Part shown: positions 45,890-56,820 of the stretch, piece by piece
Layout of the letters: the number at the start of each line of letters is the position of its first letter
Position numbering within the stretch: position 1 is the first letter of the stretch
Source of the DNA: Hyperoplus lanceolatus
Taxonomy: Eukaryota > Chordata > Actinopteri > Uranoscopiformes > Ammodytidae
Assembly (NCBI GenBank): GCA_026929865.2
Contig: CM049406.2
Coordinates: 22,554,501-22,618,500, forward strand
Length of the DNA stretch: 64,000 bases
Reading direction: 5' to 3'
Made by a program: the position numbers and the translations under genes
The notes under the pieces: generated by a model
What the model saw: only the letters and a program-made list of their open reading frames with translations
Databases searched by the model: none
What the model was told of the DNA's origin: nothing

Positions 45890-48338
45890 CTAATGTTTCC
45901 AATCTGCCATCCAGAGTCCACAGTAAGCCCTGTTGAGTGCCTCCCCCAGTCGCAGGAGCAGTAGGTCCTGCAGGCAGTCCAAGGTCACCCACAACCTTTC
46001 CACTAGACTATATTGGCAGTAGCCCATTGCCAAGCCGAAGCCCACGTCTGTGACATAATGTCTGGCTAGCAGCAGTCGTGACAGGCTGACCAGAGCGGCC
46101 CAACCCAACACCAGGACCCTCATGGAGGCCGTGTCCACCAGCTGTGCCAGGAGGAAGCGGGCACACATGGCCGCCCGAGTGGCATGGCCCGAGGGGAAGG
46201 AGTAGCGCTCCACGAAGAGGGTGGAGAGGATGTCTGAGCGGTTCTGAGCGGGCACGCGACGCCTCACCAGAGTCTTCACAACTCTGACCAACAGCAGATC
46301 CAACAACAGAGCTGTGACGAGGAGGAGAGAGAGAGAGAGATAAAACAATGCTTTCAGTTTGCGATAAAGGCCAAAAGCTCACCTATTCACAAAGTAACTT
46401 AGCTTACTTTACACATTGAGAAATGTTTCACCTCACAGCAATAACTTTTCTATATTGATTCTAGGCTATCACTCTGAAAGATAGTTTCTTCCCCTTACTC
46501 CAGTTGTCTGAACTTCTAATTTGTCTATCACTTTGTAATAAGACACCATGTATAAATGGTTCAGAAGTACAAATTACTGGCTATCTTAATGGTTAATAAC
46601 TCACCTACTAATAGGGGTGAATTGGGAATCGTTTTAAATCAAAAACTCTATTTTGAATCAAATTGTGACCCCAGGAATCAGAATGGAATCAAATTGAATC
46701 ATGGGATTTCAAAAGATTCACAGCCCTACTTACTAACTCTTTAAAAAGCACCTCTGAGCCACTAATAAAACAACTTTTTTGTGGATAATTCCCTAAACCA
46801 GTGTCTGTCCTATTTTGTCATAATGCTGGAAATCCATTAGTTACTTTGGAATAAGCCAATAAATATGTATGTATTATAACTTGTAATGTTGATAAGTCAT
46901 TAATACAGCGTTTTGTTTTAAATCTGTCTTTGTGAAAGAGCAAAAAGGGTTTAATCACAACCTGGCAACCCCAAAGTTGTAATTAATTAATGGCGCATAA
47001 GTATGTAAAGCATTAAGAAAGTATTTGCTTACCATTATTTACTACTTGCAAAAATATTAATTATACATGTTACCAAACAGTTTATATTTGACAGGAATAC
47101 ACAACCGAATGTGTTATACTTATAGTAACAATACTACAGTTATTTGATTGTTTACAAAGTTATCTGAAATAAAATGAAATTGAACCTTCACCTCCATTCA
47201 TTTCTCATTAGTCTGAAGCATTTTTCCAAAACACAGTGGTATCCTTTAAGCTATTACGTACCAAAAATAGCTCTGGTATTTCACCACAGCACAATACAGT
47301 ACAACAGCACAGTCTCTGACACTTTGGTTTCAAAGGCTGTCAGTCAACGAACTTAATCTAGTCATGCACATACACACCTATACGCTATCAGCTGAAGGCT
47401 GCCATGTGTCTAAAAAAGCCTCTAGAACTACTGATGCATTATTATGTTTTGGAATTGGCCTGTTATGTTTTGCCTTTTCCATAGCCAATTACTTTTGTTG
47501 ATTTAAAAAAACATAAACATAAACCAGTGATGACTGCGTTAACTTTGGCACCAATATGCGCAAAAACGCATCATCTTTAGCGCAGCTAATATGGTGATAC
47601 ATCATAAACATAAAGGACAGCAACTTTAAGCAGATTGATATATTTGTTTATGATGGGATTGTTCGCATTTCATACGAGATTGCTGCGTTCAGGAATGTTT
47701 ATTTCACAAATAAAGACATGTTTCTTTGATGACGAAAAGTAGCACAACTAGCGTACCAAATACAAGGCGAATGCCAACAATGTTTCTATTGATCTTGGTT
47801 GCGAATATATGACTGATTTAGGCATAAGATTAATTCAGAATTTGATCGAAGAAATTCAAACCAATGTTAAATACATAACCTAGGCTTACTATTTTAATCA
47901 TACTTGAGTCCTTCTTAACCAACAGTGAAAACAATCGAAACACATTTGCTCACCTAGGGCCAAGTTCAGCATGATCTCCTGCTCCGCCACACTGTGTCCC
48001 TGCAGCAGAGTGTACGTTGCGCCAATGAGCCATGGGATGACATGCCCGGAGAACTCCACCAGACGCACCAGGGGCCGTATGCTGCCCCAGGAAGACTCCT
48101 CACAGGCGCACACTCCGAGCCGCTTGGACAGCCACAGATCTATCGCTAGCAAAAAGCGCAGCGTTATGGTGAACATCGGCTGGCTCAGACTGACGGAGAA
48201 GTCCTCGCTTTGCGCTCCGGGGGAGAAGTACGCACAGCTGGAGGCCCGGCGGCGGCACTCCGATGAGGATGATGATGACGCCCGGTTTCCACACGCAACT
48301 CCACGGCAACTATTCCGTCTGGACGCTGGTAAAGACAT
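45890..48338 (-). CDS. plpp6: phospholipid phosphatase 6, complete, 2 coding exons (268 aa)
   Basis: PAP2-family membrane phosphatase that in mammals removes phosphate from presqualene diphosphate and other polyisoprenoid phosphates at the ER/nuclear envelope. Exons: 48338-47954 and 46311-45890, 807 nt in total. After a serine/arginine-rich N-terminus come membrane segments including LAIDLWLSKRLGVCACEESS. The three catalytic motifs are all present: KTLVRRRVP (C1), YSFPSGHATRAA (C2, with catalytic-site histidine) and SRLLLARHYVTD (C3). PSGH separates it from the inactive relative PLPP7, which has PAGH. The intron falls inside the membrane helix before LLLDLLLV, splitting an alanine codon; its acceptor is preceded by a (CT)n tract. 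The 1.6-kb intron holds a small MITE-like repeat at 46611-46728 and nothing else recognisable. Confidence 0.93.
46611..46728. mobile_element. small hAT-like MITE relic in the plpp6 intron
   Basis: Left TAGGGGTGAATTGGGAATC, right GATTCACAGCCCTA, short imperfect inverted ends of a type common in fish genomes. Confidence 0.5.
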
Positions 48339-48936
48339 ATTCGTTTGATAAATTGTCCACAGTAGGCTAATGTATGTATCCTTTCTTTATCGACCACCTG
48401 TGGCCTGTTAAACACTCAAATCCTGCCTTCGACGAAAAACATCATGACATCTAGGAGAGTGAATACAGGGGTTAAAATGTCACCGATTCAGAAGTGGACT
48501 GCTCTGGTCCCGTCACGTGGCTACATTATCCTTCCTTGAAACATGTTATTAAACCAGTATGACATTTTAAATGAATGGGTTAATTTAGCAGCTTAGCTTT
48601 TAATGTTGCACTCACTTTATGATTGGTATTCTTTATTATACATGAGAAAACATGACCATGTTCTAGAGGATAAGTGTGTCAGTGCTGCACTTTGATAAAA
48701 TGTCCAAATCCTTGTTAATGAGCGTGCGTAAATTGGTCATTTGGAAACATTAGTTAATTTCGAAACTGACCTGAAAAACGCAGCACATTTTACGAGTCAG
48801 AACGTGGCCATTTACACAGTTGCTGATTATGCAAATAGTCCAGCGTGTTCACAGGGAAGTTTCCGCCTCCCCACTCTTGCTTCACGCTCATCATATCAGA
48901 AACACCTCACTCAAAAACTCCGCGGTCACACTGACT
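48339..48936. promoter_or_regulatory. shared head-to-head promoter region of plpp6 and prdx6
   Basis: Only 598 bp separate the two divergent start codons. Visible words: CACGTG E-box in TCACGTGG at 48514-48519, octamer ATGCAAAT at 48829-48836, and TGCTGATTATGCA (48821-48833), which resembles half of a MARE/antioxidant-response site. PRDX6 in mammals is induced through NRF2, so the last is suggestive only. No TATA box is clear. Confidence 0.4.
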
Positions 48937-51900
48937 ATGCCGGGACTACTGCTCGGAGATGTATTTCCTGATTTTGAAGCAGAGACCACCACTGGCATAT
49001 TCAAACTCCACGAATTTCTCGGTGATTCGTAAGTAGACTTTTGATTATATAGATTGATATATTGCAGGCTTACCAAGAGTTCAGTTCACTTGAGCAATAT
49101 GCAGAAAGGGGACTGGCAGTCCAGTTCCTGTTCAACTTTATTTAACTTCTGCTTTTGACCTTTGTCAATATATTCTTTACATAGCATCTAAACGTTTACA
49201 CCTATAAAGGTGATATTGTGGCTTCAAGGTTCAAGGTATCTTTATTATCCCCGTGGGGCAAATTGCTTTGCAGCCAGCAGCAGTAAAAACAACAAACAAT
49301 ACTCACAAGAACATAAAGCACAGACGACAAGTCACATATTCTTCACATATTCATCTATAATGTAGTCGACAAATGCATTGGGCATTTACAGATGCACAGC
49401 TGTTTATTATATTAGAGATCATTGGGCTCTTGATCAATTTTGAGAGATGATTCAAATTCAAAAGCATCAGTAAACTGAACGGGGCCAAAGGTCAAACCTA
49501 AAGTCCCTCCACAATCACAAAGCTGACCTCGTGAAAAAAGAGTCTATGCCATCATCATTTTTAAAACCCATTTGAGTGAGAAATAGGTCACATCCTGTCA
49601 GTTTTGGTGTCAATTCAACTTCAGCCTATTGTGCAACCTTACAACAAAGCAAAAATAGTTACCCCGATATTGAGAGGAGTGTGTGTCCGATTGCAGAGGG
49701 AACAATCAGTCAGATTGAAACCTCAGATTGCCTCTCCACACAGGGCCTCACTAATCTCCCTTTTCATTCCAGATGGGGAATCCTGTTCTCCCATCCTAGA
49801 GACTACACCCCCGTGTGCACCACCGAGCTGGGACGGGCTGCCAGACTGAGCCATGAGTTCACTAAACGAGATGTTAAAATGATCGCCCTGTCCATCGATA
49901 GCCTGGAGGATCACCACGGCTGGACCAAGGTGTGATACCTGCAGCCTCTGTTTTCTATCACCACACACCTGGAGTAGCATACAAAGCTGATATCAGTAAA
50001 ACCTAGTAGCCATGAGGCTGAATACAATCGGTCAATCAAAAGTTTTTGAGCGTCAACGTTTTGAGTTCCAAGTTAGTAAAATTGTAGTGAGCTCTGATTG
50101 ATCTCAGTAAAGCCTTTTTGAAGGAATTAAGCAGGTTACACATAACCCTTGTTTTAACAGCAGATCGGATTACTTTGATCGCTTTAGTGTGTTGCAGGTC
50201 CGATCTACACAATGAAATACAGTAGTGGGTTGTCAATCAAGTTCAAATTAATATACAGCATATCCCATTTTAGAAGCAATCTTACAGTTTTTTTTTCGAT
50301 TGCTAACCGACAGTGGGCACAACTGTAGCTCAATGTGCAAAACTCTAACTACAGTCTGCACTACCAACAGTCATTGGAGCTGAACAGTTCACCTCACCTG
50401 CAAAATAGGCTCAGTGCAGCAAACACTATGAATTGTCCTCACTGAGATAACACACACTGTCAGTCAGAATATGCTCAGAGTACAAACACTAGCATCAAAC
50501 CCCAATACATAAATTACAAACTTTTAATCTTTACAGTTTGAATAATTTGAGTTATTTCACACAAATTACGTAATATTTTCTTTGATGAAAGGGTGAAATT
50601 CTTTCACATGAAATTGTTTATTTTATAACATACCAATTTTTTTAGGAAAACAAAAAGAAATGAAAATCAGAAGTTTGCTTCAATAGATACAAATTTTGTA
50701 TATTTTATTGAAAACATTTCCAAATGTAGTATTTATCTGTGTAAATATTCTATAATTGTAATACAGAAATATATCCTGTAATGTAGTCATTTACTGTAAG
50801 GATGCAACTCTAAGCTGTTTGTTTGCTGGAAAATTCGTATTACAGATGCAACTTTAGATTTTTGCAGATTAGGTTGCACTCTCAACCCTGCCTCTCTCAA
50901 TGAGAGACCATGATTCACAACAGGGTCTATCAGTGTAGCCCTTACTGTATTTCATCAGACATTACAGCTCTGTCTTCCTCCACACATACACACTCTCACT
51001 GCCACACTTCTCCCTCCAACAACCTGTCTTCCTTGGTCCATTTACAAAAAAATATATATTTTTGAGCTTTCCCTTTATACTGTATATGTTCACTAACAAG
51101 TCTAAAACAAGACACCTTCTTAGTGTTTCAGTTGAAATTGCAATCCGCAGTGTTTGAAATGCACTAGGCATTCATTCTGTTTTGAATGTGTGATTTACAG
51201 TTGTGGCAGTAGTGTGTTAGTGTTTGAAAAAAAAGCGCTGGAAATCCACAGTGTTGTGCAGGTTGTGGTTAAGCCATGAGATAGGTGTGTAGAGTTTTGA
51301 AAATTGTCTTTTATCACTGAAAAACGAGCAAGAGTTTGGCTCGAATGAACCGCTGCTCTGCATAATGTTGTTAGAGTTTTGCACATGTCGCTCCAGTTGT
51401 GCCCACTGTGGTTTAGCAATCGAAAAAAACTGTAAAGCTACATTTTGTTCTTTATTTTCTTTTTATCTTTGTTTTGTTCAATTTGACATTGACACTCTTC
51501 TCCACTACACGTTTCCCTTATATTGTTGTCATTAATCTTAAAAAAAAAATCATTTAACACAGATGTTTATATACCAACAGAGCTACACCAGTGTGGCACT
51601 GCTTTCGTTCAAATAACTAAGGGCTTGTGTCTGTGTACTAACTAGGACATCCTGGCGTATAACTGTGATGAGTCTGCTTGCTCCACACTGCCCTATCCCA
51701 TCATAGCGGACAGTAAACGGGAGCTGGCAGTGGCCCTGGGCATGCTGGACCCAGACGAGAAGGACAAAGATGGCATGCCACTCACCGCCCGCTGTGTAAG
51801 AGTCCTCACCATAAAAAGCCACTTTTCCTTTTTTCCAAGGCAGCATTTAAATGTTGAGCCAGTGATAATGGAGAATGCAAAATCACTTTTTGTCAAAATC

Positions 51901-52631
51901 AGTGAATATATCCTCACGATCCTCCACCTGTCAGTACTGTGTGTGCACGAAAAAAGAAAAAAAAGCCTACGCTGTGTTAAAACACAGCCTAGGCTCTGGA
52001 AACCGGTATGTTGCTAGCTACGGTGGTCTTTGTTAACATACACTTAGTTTACATACACGTTATATGAAGCTGGGCTGTGTATCAACACCTTTTTTTCAGG
52101 GCACACACAGTACCGACAGGTAGCGGATCGTCACTGATTTTGATAAAAAGCGATTTTGACAACAATCATTCTCCAGAACTAATTCTCTACAGGCGTGATA
52201 GCAGATAACAGTTTCAGGCACCACCCCTCTGTCTCTGTTGGTGTGTAGGTGTTTATCATCGGCCCAGATAAAAGGCTTAAGCTGTCACTCCTCTACCCGG
52301 CAACCACCGGACGCAACTTTGATGAAATTCTGCGCGTGGTGGATTCACTTCAGTTGACGGCAGTGAAACGAGTGGCCACACCTGTTGACTGGAAGGTAGG
52401 CGTATCGTATGTCACATGTGTTAAAGAGACCTACATTGACAGTAATGGACCTGCTGTCACTTAGACTAACCTGGTTTCTTTTCTGTGTGGGTCTTCTTCC
52501 AGCTTGGAGACTGTGTGATGGTTCCCCCCAGCATAACAGAGGAGGAGGCTGTGGCTTTGTTCCCAGCTGGCACCTACACCAAAGACCTGCCCTCTGGAAA
52601 GAAGTACCTGCGCTACACACCTCAGCCATAA
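48937..52631 (+). CDS. prdx6: peroxiredoxin 6 (1-Cys), complete, 5 exons (224 aa)
   Basis: Cytosolic and lysosomal 1-Cys peroxidase that reduces H2O2 and phospholipid hydroperoxides using glutathione, with an added acidic phospholipase A2 activity. Exons: 48937-49028, 49773-49929, 51646-51795, 52249-52395, 52503-52631; total 675 nt, and 224 aa equals the human length. The peroxidatic cysteine is C46 in [11 protein letters not shown]. The lipase motif GDSWG has S31 and spans the exon 1/2 junction; H25 and D139 (GMLDPDEKD) complete the known triad. The C-terminal domain carries RVATPVDWK and ends [11 protein letters not shown]. The start follows FTX-type family N-terminus [15 protein letters not shown], one residue shorter than human. 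Intron 2 (49930-51645) contains a 1.15-kb DNA transposon; intron 3 (51796-52248) is mostly a MITE; intron 1 has a retroelement tail relic. Confidence 0.97.
49228..49340. repeat. retroelement tail relic in prdx6 intron 1
   Basis: GGTATCTTTATTATCCCCGT then GGGGCAAATTGCTTTGCAGC, a stretch seen at the end of many fish retroelements. Family not assigned. Confidence 0.45.
50285..51432. mobile_element. 1148-bp TA-flanked non-autonomous transposon, copy 1 (prdx6 intron 2)
   Basis: Both ends read CAGTTTTTTTCGATTGCTAA inward, flanked by TA, as in the Tc1/mariner group. Longest open frame under 80 aa, so no transposase. It fills two thirds of prdx6 intron 2. The second copy (54756-55901) is the same length within 2 bp and lies in the opposite orientation. 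Confidence 0.88.
51862..52180. mobile_element. MITE family A copy in prdx6 intron 3
   Basis: Contains AATCACTTTTTGTCAAAATC near the left end and CACTGATTTTGATAAAAAGC near the right, plus the interior TGTTGCTAGCTACGGTGG. The terminal bases are eroded. Confidence 0.8.
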
Positions 52632-52689
52632 CACAGGCAGTGACAGCACTGATATCCAATGCTCACTAATATCACATATGACTGTACCT

Positions 52690-53020
52690 TAAATGTGGAG
52701 TCAGCGATTCTGGAGAAAGCTTGTTGTACACTCCAAATCCCTTTTCGTCAAAATCAGTGAATATCTGCTCGCAATCCCGTACCCTGGTTGGGTGCTAAAA
52801 TGAAAATCCAGTGATAAAACACAGCCTATGCTCTGTAAATGGGCATGTTGCTAGCTACGGTGGGGCCCCCTTTGTTTACATACTAGTTTACTGAGTCTAG
52901 GCTCGGCATTAACACTGGATTTCGTTTCAGTGTACACACAGTAAGGACAGGTAACAGATCTTGATATATTTGCTGATTATTACCATAAAGTTATAATGAC
53001 AGAATGGCTGACTCCACGTT
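52690..53020. mobile_element. MITE family A copy in the prdx6 3' UTR
   Basis: Left end TAAATGTGGAGTCAGCGATT, right end AATGGCTGACTCCACGTT, 60 bp after the prdx6 stop and upstream of the only good AATAAA, so it is probably transcribed in the messenger RNA. Confidence 0.82.
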
Positions 53021-53144
53021 CATCCAGCAGGCCTCCATTCTGGACCTTCAGGTGTCAATCAGTTCCTGACTTGATAAAATAGAAGGAAACTCATTAAAGA
53101 ATATGTTTCTAATTCAGAGATTTTTTGGTATGTGCAGTTTCAGT

Positions 53145-53150
53145 AATAAA
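53145..53150 (+). terminator. candidate polyadenylation signal of prdx6
   Basis: AATAAA 514 bp after the stop, followed by GT-rich sequence (CCTGGTTGGGTCTATTTG). If used, the 3' UTR contains a whole MITE copy (52690-53020). Confidence 0.45.
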
Positions 53151-53227
53151 ACCTGGTTGGGTCTATTTGTATAAAGGGGGAATGTTGTTGGAAAGGCAAG
53201 GGCTGAGATTTGAACAAATACATATTC

Positions 53228-53739
53228 TTAAAGGTCACATATTATGTTAAATGCACTTTTTAAATGTGTTCTAACATATCCATGGGTCCACGGTGTGCCT
53301 AGAGACTGCCAAAATATTAAAAAAATAACAATCTCTCCTTTTCTCACTCTCCCCCTTTCTGAACCCCCCCCCCCCCCAATATACTCCAGTCAGAATTCTC
53401 CTCGTTTCTGACCTCAAAAACTGGAAAGCCAGAAGCTTCCACTGTGCAGCCCACACCCCTATTTCTTATTGGCACGGCCCTGACAGACAGAGGGCGAGGC
53501 GTATCTGGCTTCACTTCCGGACAGGGGGCGGGGGGAGCTCAAAGATTGTATATTTACGAGGGGAGCTGCAGCTCTTTTTAAAAAATAGGCCATTGTGAGA
53601 TTAGCTGAACATCAGCATAGTACAATAAATTATCTGAAAGTGTTTAGCAAACAATTAAAGAAAAACGTATTAGGGACCACTAAGACCATATAAAATAGTG
53701 TATAATAGAACCGAAAAGTGTATAATATGGGAGCTTTAA
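53228..53739. mobile_element. 512-bp MITE downstream of prdx6
   Basis: Left TTAAAGGTCACATATTATG, right ATAATATGGGAGCTTTAA; short inverted ends with TTAA. Contains a 15-bp C tract (53365-53379). Confidence 0.8.
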
Positions 53740-54058
53740 TAGATACACAAAAAGTTGATTGTGCACATTATGGCGGAATAATTTTTCTATTGTATAAGAG
53801 AGATACTGCGTGGCGGGTTAAATATTTGGGTTCCTATGTGAATTGTTTAACTATAAAGTAAGAAGTAAGTAAGAATCTTCCCTTTGTGGAACAATAAAAA
53901 CATTACGGTTGCTAATTTCTCAAGAATTATGTTCTGTAAATGATGGACTATTGCAATGAAATCCCTCTCTCTATTGTAAGGTAGTTCTGTTTGAAGGGCG
54001 GCAGTTAAACTCAGCTGTGTAGGATTGGGCGTCCTCCTTCAACACCGGGTCCACAGCA

Positions 54059-56088
54059 CAGAGCCGGCCCAAGCCTTCAGGGGGCCCTAAGCGAAATATG
54101 ATTAGGGGGCCCCTCTCCAATGTTAGCGCTGCTGAAACTATAGAGCTTTGTTAAATATCATTCACACACCCAGTGTTTTCCGCTAGTGCCTCCACTGTGC
54201 AGCTTTGTGAAAATATTAGACAGTTGAGATTCAGACCCTCTTAGGGGGTTCCGGGGGTATGCCCCCCCCGGGAGATTTTTTTTAACCTTTTTAAAGTGAA
54301 ATGCATGAATCTGGTGCACTTTGAGAGGAAAATTAAGAGGCTAAATCTGTGAAATTTTGTGTGAAAAAATAATTTGGAGACACTGGGTCAAATGAATTAG
54401 AAGCTATTGAAGAAGGACACATGGAGTTTCCATAAAAATATTAATATAAAATAAAATATTATGGAGGGTCCTCTGGGTTGGGCTTGGAGCTCTTTTTCTT
54501 TTACGGGACATATTTCTCTGTAATATAATGAATGCATTTAAATGCAGTGAGAGGAACGAAGCAGAAGTACTCTGTTGTCCAGCTACTGTATCTTTTTTTC
54601 CACAGACGAGGCTGAAATAGGCTATAGACTATACACAGTGCATGGGCAACTGAGGGCAGCCCCATTTCCAATTGTTTTTATATAAACTCAATACACACTG
54701 TGCATGGATGTGAACGTGAAATGATCAGATAATTTCCTCCCAGATGAACTGATTACAGTTTTTTACGATTGCTAAACCACAGTGGGCTCAACTGGAGCAA
54801 CATGTGCAAAACTCTAACAACAGTATGCAGAGCAGCGGTTCATTCGGACCAAACTGTAGCTCGTTTTTCATTGATTAAACACAATTTTCAAAACTCTACA
54901 CACCTATCTCATGGCTTGACCACAGCCTGCACAACACTGTGGATTTCCAGCACTTTTTTCAAATGCTAACACACTGCTGCCACAACTGTAAACCACACAT
55001 TCAAAACAAAATGGATTTCAGACTAGTGCATTTCAAACACTGCGGATTACAATTTCAACTGAAACACTAAGAAGGTGTCTTGTTTTGGACTTTTTAGTGA
55101 ATATACTGTATGTACAGTATAGGGAAGGCTCAAAAATAAAAATAAATTAAATGGACCAATGAATGTTGTTGGTTGTTGGAGGGAGAAGTGTGGCAGTGAG
55201 AGTGTGGATGTGTGGAGGACCTAGAAGACATTGAGCTGTAATTTTTGATGAAATACAGTAAGGGCTACAGTGATAGACCCTGTTGTGAATCATGGTATCT
55301 CATTGAAAGAGACAGGGTTGAGAGTGCAACCCAATCTGCAAAGATCTAAAGTTGCATCTGTAATACGGATTTTCCAGCAAACAAACAGCTTACAGTTGCA
55401 GCCTTATAGTAAATAACAACAGGAATTGATTTCTGTATTACAATTATAGAATATTTACAAGAATAAATATTACATTTGGAAAGGTTTTCAAAAAAATATA
55501 AAATATGTATCTATCGAAGCAAACTTCTGATTTCCATTTATTTTAGTTTATACGTAAACATAACAGCTATGTTATAAAATAAACAATTTCATGTGAAATA
55601 ATGTCAGTCTTTCCTCAAAGAAAATATCACGTAATTTGTGTGAAGTAACTCAAATTATTCAAAGTTTGTAATTTGAGTATTGGGGTTTGATGCTAGTGTT
55701 TATACTCTGAGTATGTTCTGAGTGACAATATGTGTTATCTCAATGAGGCTGGTTCATAGTGTTTGCTGCACTAAGCCTATTTTGCAGGTAAGGTGAACTG
55801 TTCAGCTCCAGTGAATGTTGGTAGTGCAGACTGTAGTTAAGAGTTTTGCACATTGAGCTACAGTTGTGCCCACTGTGGGTTAGCAATCGAAAAAAAAACT
55901 GTAAATGTTTAGGCTATTAATTACCTAGACCAAAAAATGTTATTCCTTTTTTGTATGATGACTCACATTTGCATAATATGATGTTAATATCAAACACACA
56001 AACTAAAAAAAACTTTTTGAGGGGGCCCCCTTGGCGGTCGGGGGCCCTAAGCGACCGCTTAGTTTGCTTATGCCTCGGGCTGGCTCTG
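54059..56088. mobile_element. hAT element with 8-bp target duplication, hosting another transposon
   Basis: Starts CAGAGCCGGCCCAAG and ends GGGCTGGCTCTG, flanked by CCACAGCA at 54051-54058 and 56089-56096. Subterminal GGGGGCCCTAAGCG occurs at both ends, inverted. Without the nested insertion it would be about 0.9 kb, too short for a transposase. Confidence 0.9.
54756..55901. mobile_element. 1146-bp TA-flanked non-autonomous transposon, copy 2 (nested in the hAT)
   Basis: Reverse-complement relative of 50285-51432 along its whole length, flanked by TA at 54754-54755 and 55902-55903. It inserted into the hAT after that element was in place. Confidence 0.88.
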
Positions 56089-56365
56089 CCACAGCATCAG
56101 AGAAGAGCTTATCAACTTTGATCCTGGGAGCTGCTGGCAATAGGCTCCTCTCTGTGTCCAACACACAGGAGAATTTAAGGAAAAGTGGAAGCGTCACAAA
56201 CAGGAAATGGAAGGATAAGATTGGACAAGGTGAAGAGAGAACAAAGGACAAGGTGTTTAAAAATGAATGTCACTATTGGGTCGAAGCACACTGAATTATA
56301 TATCAAAACACATTAAGGGCGAAGTGACAGTGAAAGGCACGAGCACAGTTCTATCATTTAAATTA

Positions 56366-56371
56366 TTTATT
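56366..56371 (-). terminator. candidate polyadenylation signal of fggy
   Basis: AATAAA on the minus strand about 450 bp after the fggy stop codon (TGA at 56823-56821). No other gene lies between. Confidence 0.4.
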
Positions 56372-56820
56372 AAGAAATACATTTGAAGGCGAGAGTATTT
56401 GATTGTAATAGAATTTGGATGGACAATGTCAACCACTATACAATATGTCCAGTGCTGCAACTTCCTCTTCACGTTGGGTAGAACTGCAGCAGTGGATCTA
56501 CATGACCGGCAGCCATGAAAAGCACCAACAGTGTGTGTCCATAGAGGCCTTCTCTACTGTTATCTGGCAGGTGGTGTGAAATCCCTGCATGTGCTAATTC
56601 TAAATAATGCTAGTAGGCATTTCATTGGGAACCAACCAAACCCCCGGACACATATACAACCCTCAAGATATATATATATTTTTTTTAAAGCTGGCCCATT
56701 CATCATATGAGAAAAAGCAGCCAGGTTAAGACGTTTGTTCCTGTTTCCAGTGTGTGGATTTGTCATCACTATTATGTCAGAGAGAGTCACTTCCAGCTCA
56801 GCCGCCTCCCACCCGTTGGG

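Noticed and set aside
47971-48348. A 125-codon plus-strand frame opposite plpp6 exon 1
   Set aside because: Antisense shadow; the minus strand carries the conserved plpp6 motifs.
51195-51419. A 74-codon frame repeated almost identically at 54769-54969, as if a conserved small protein
   Set aside because: The similarity is explained by the two copies of the TA-flanked transposon; the frame begins inside the terminal repeat and matches no transposase.
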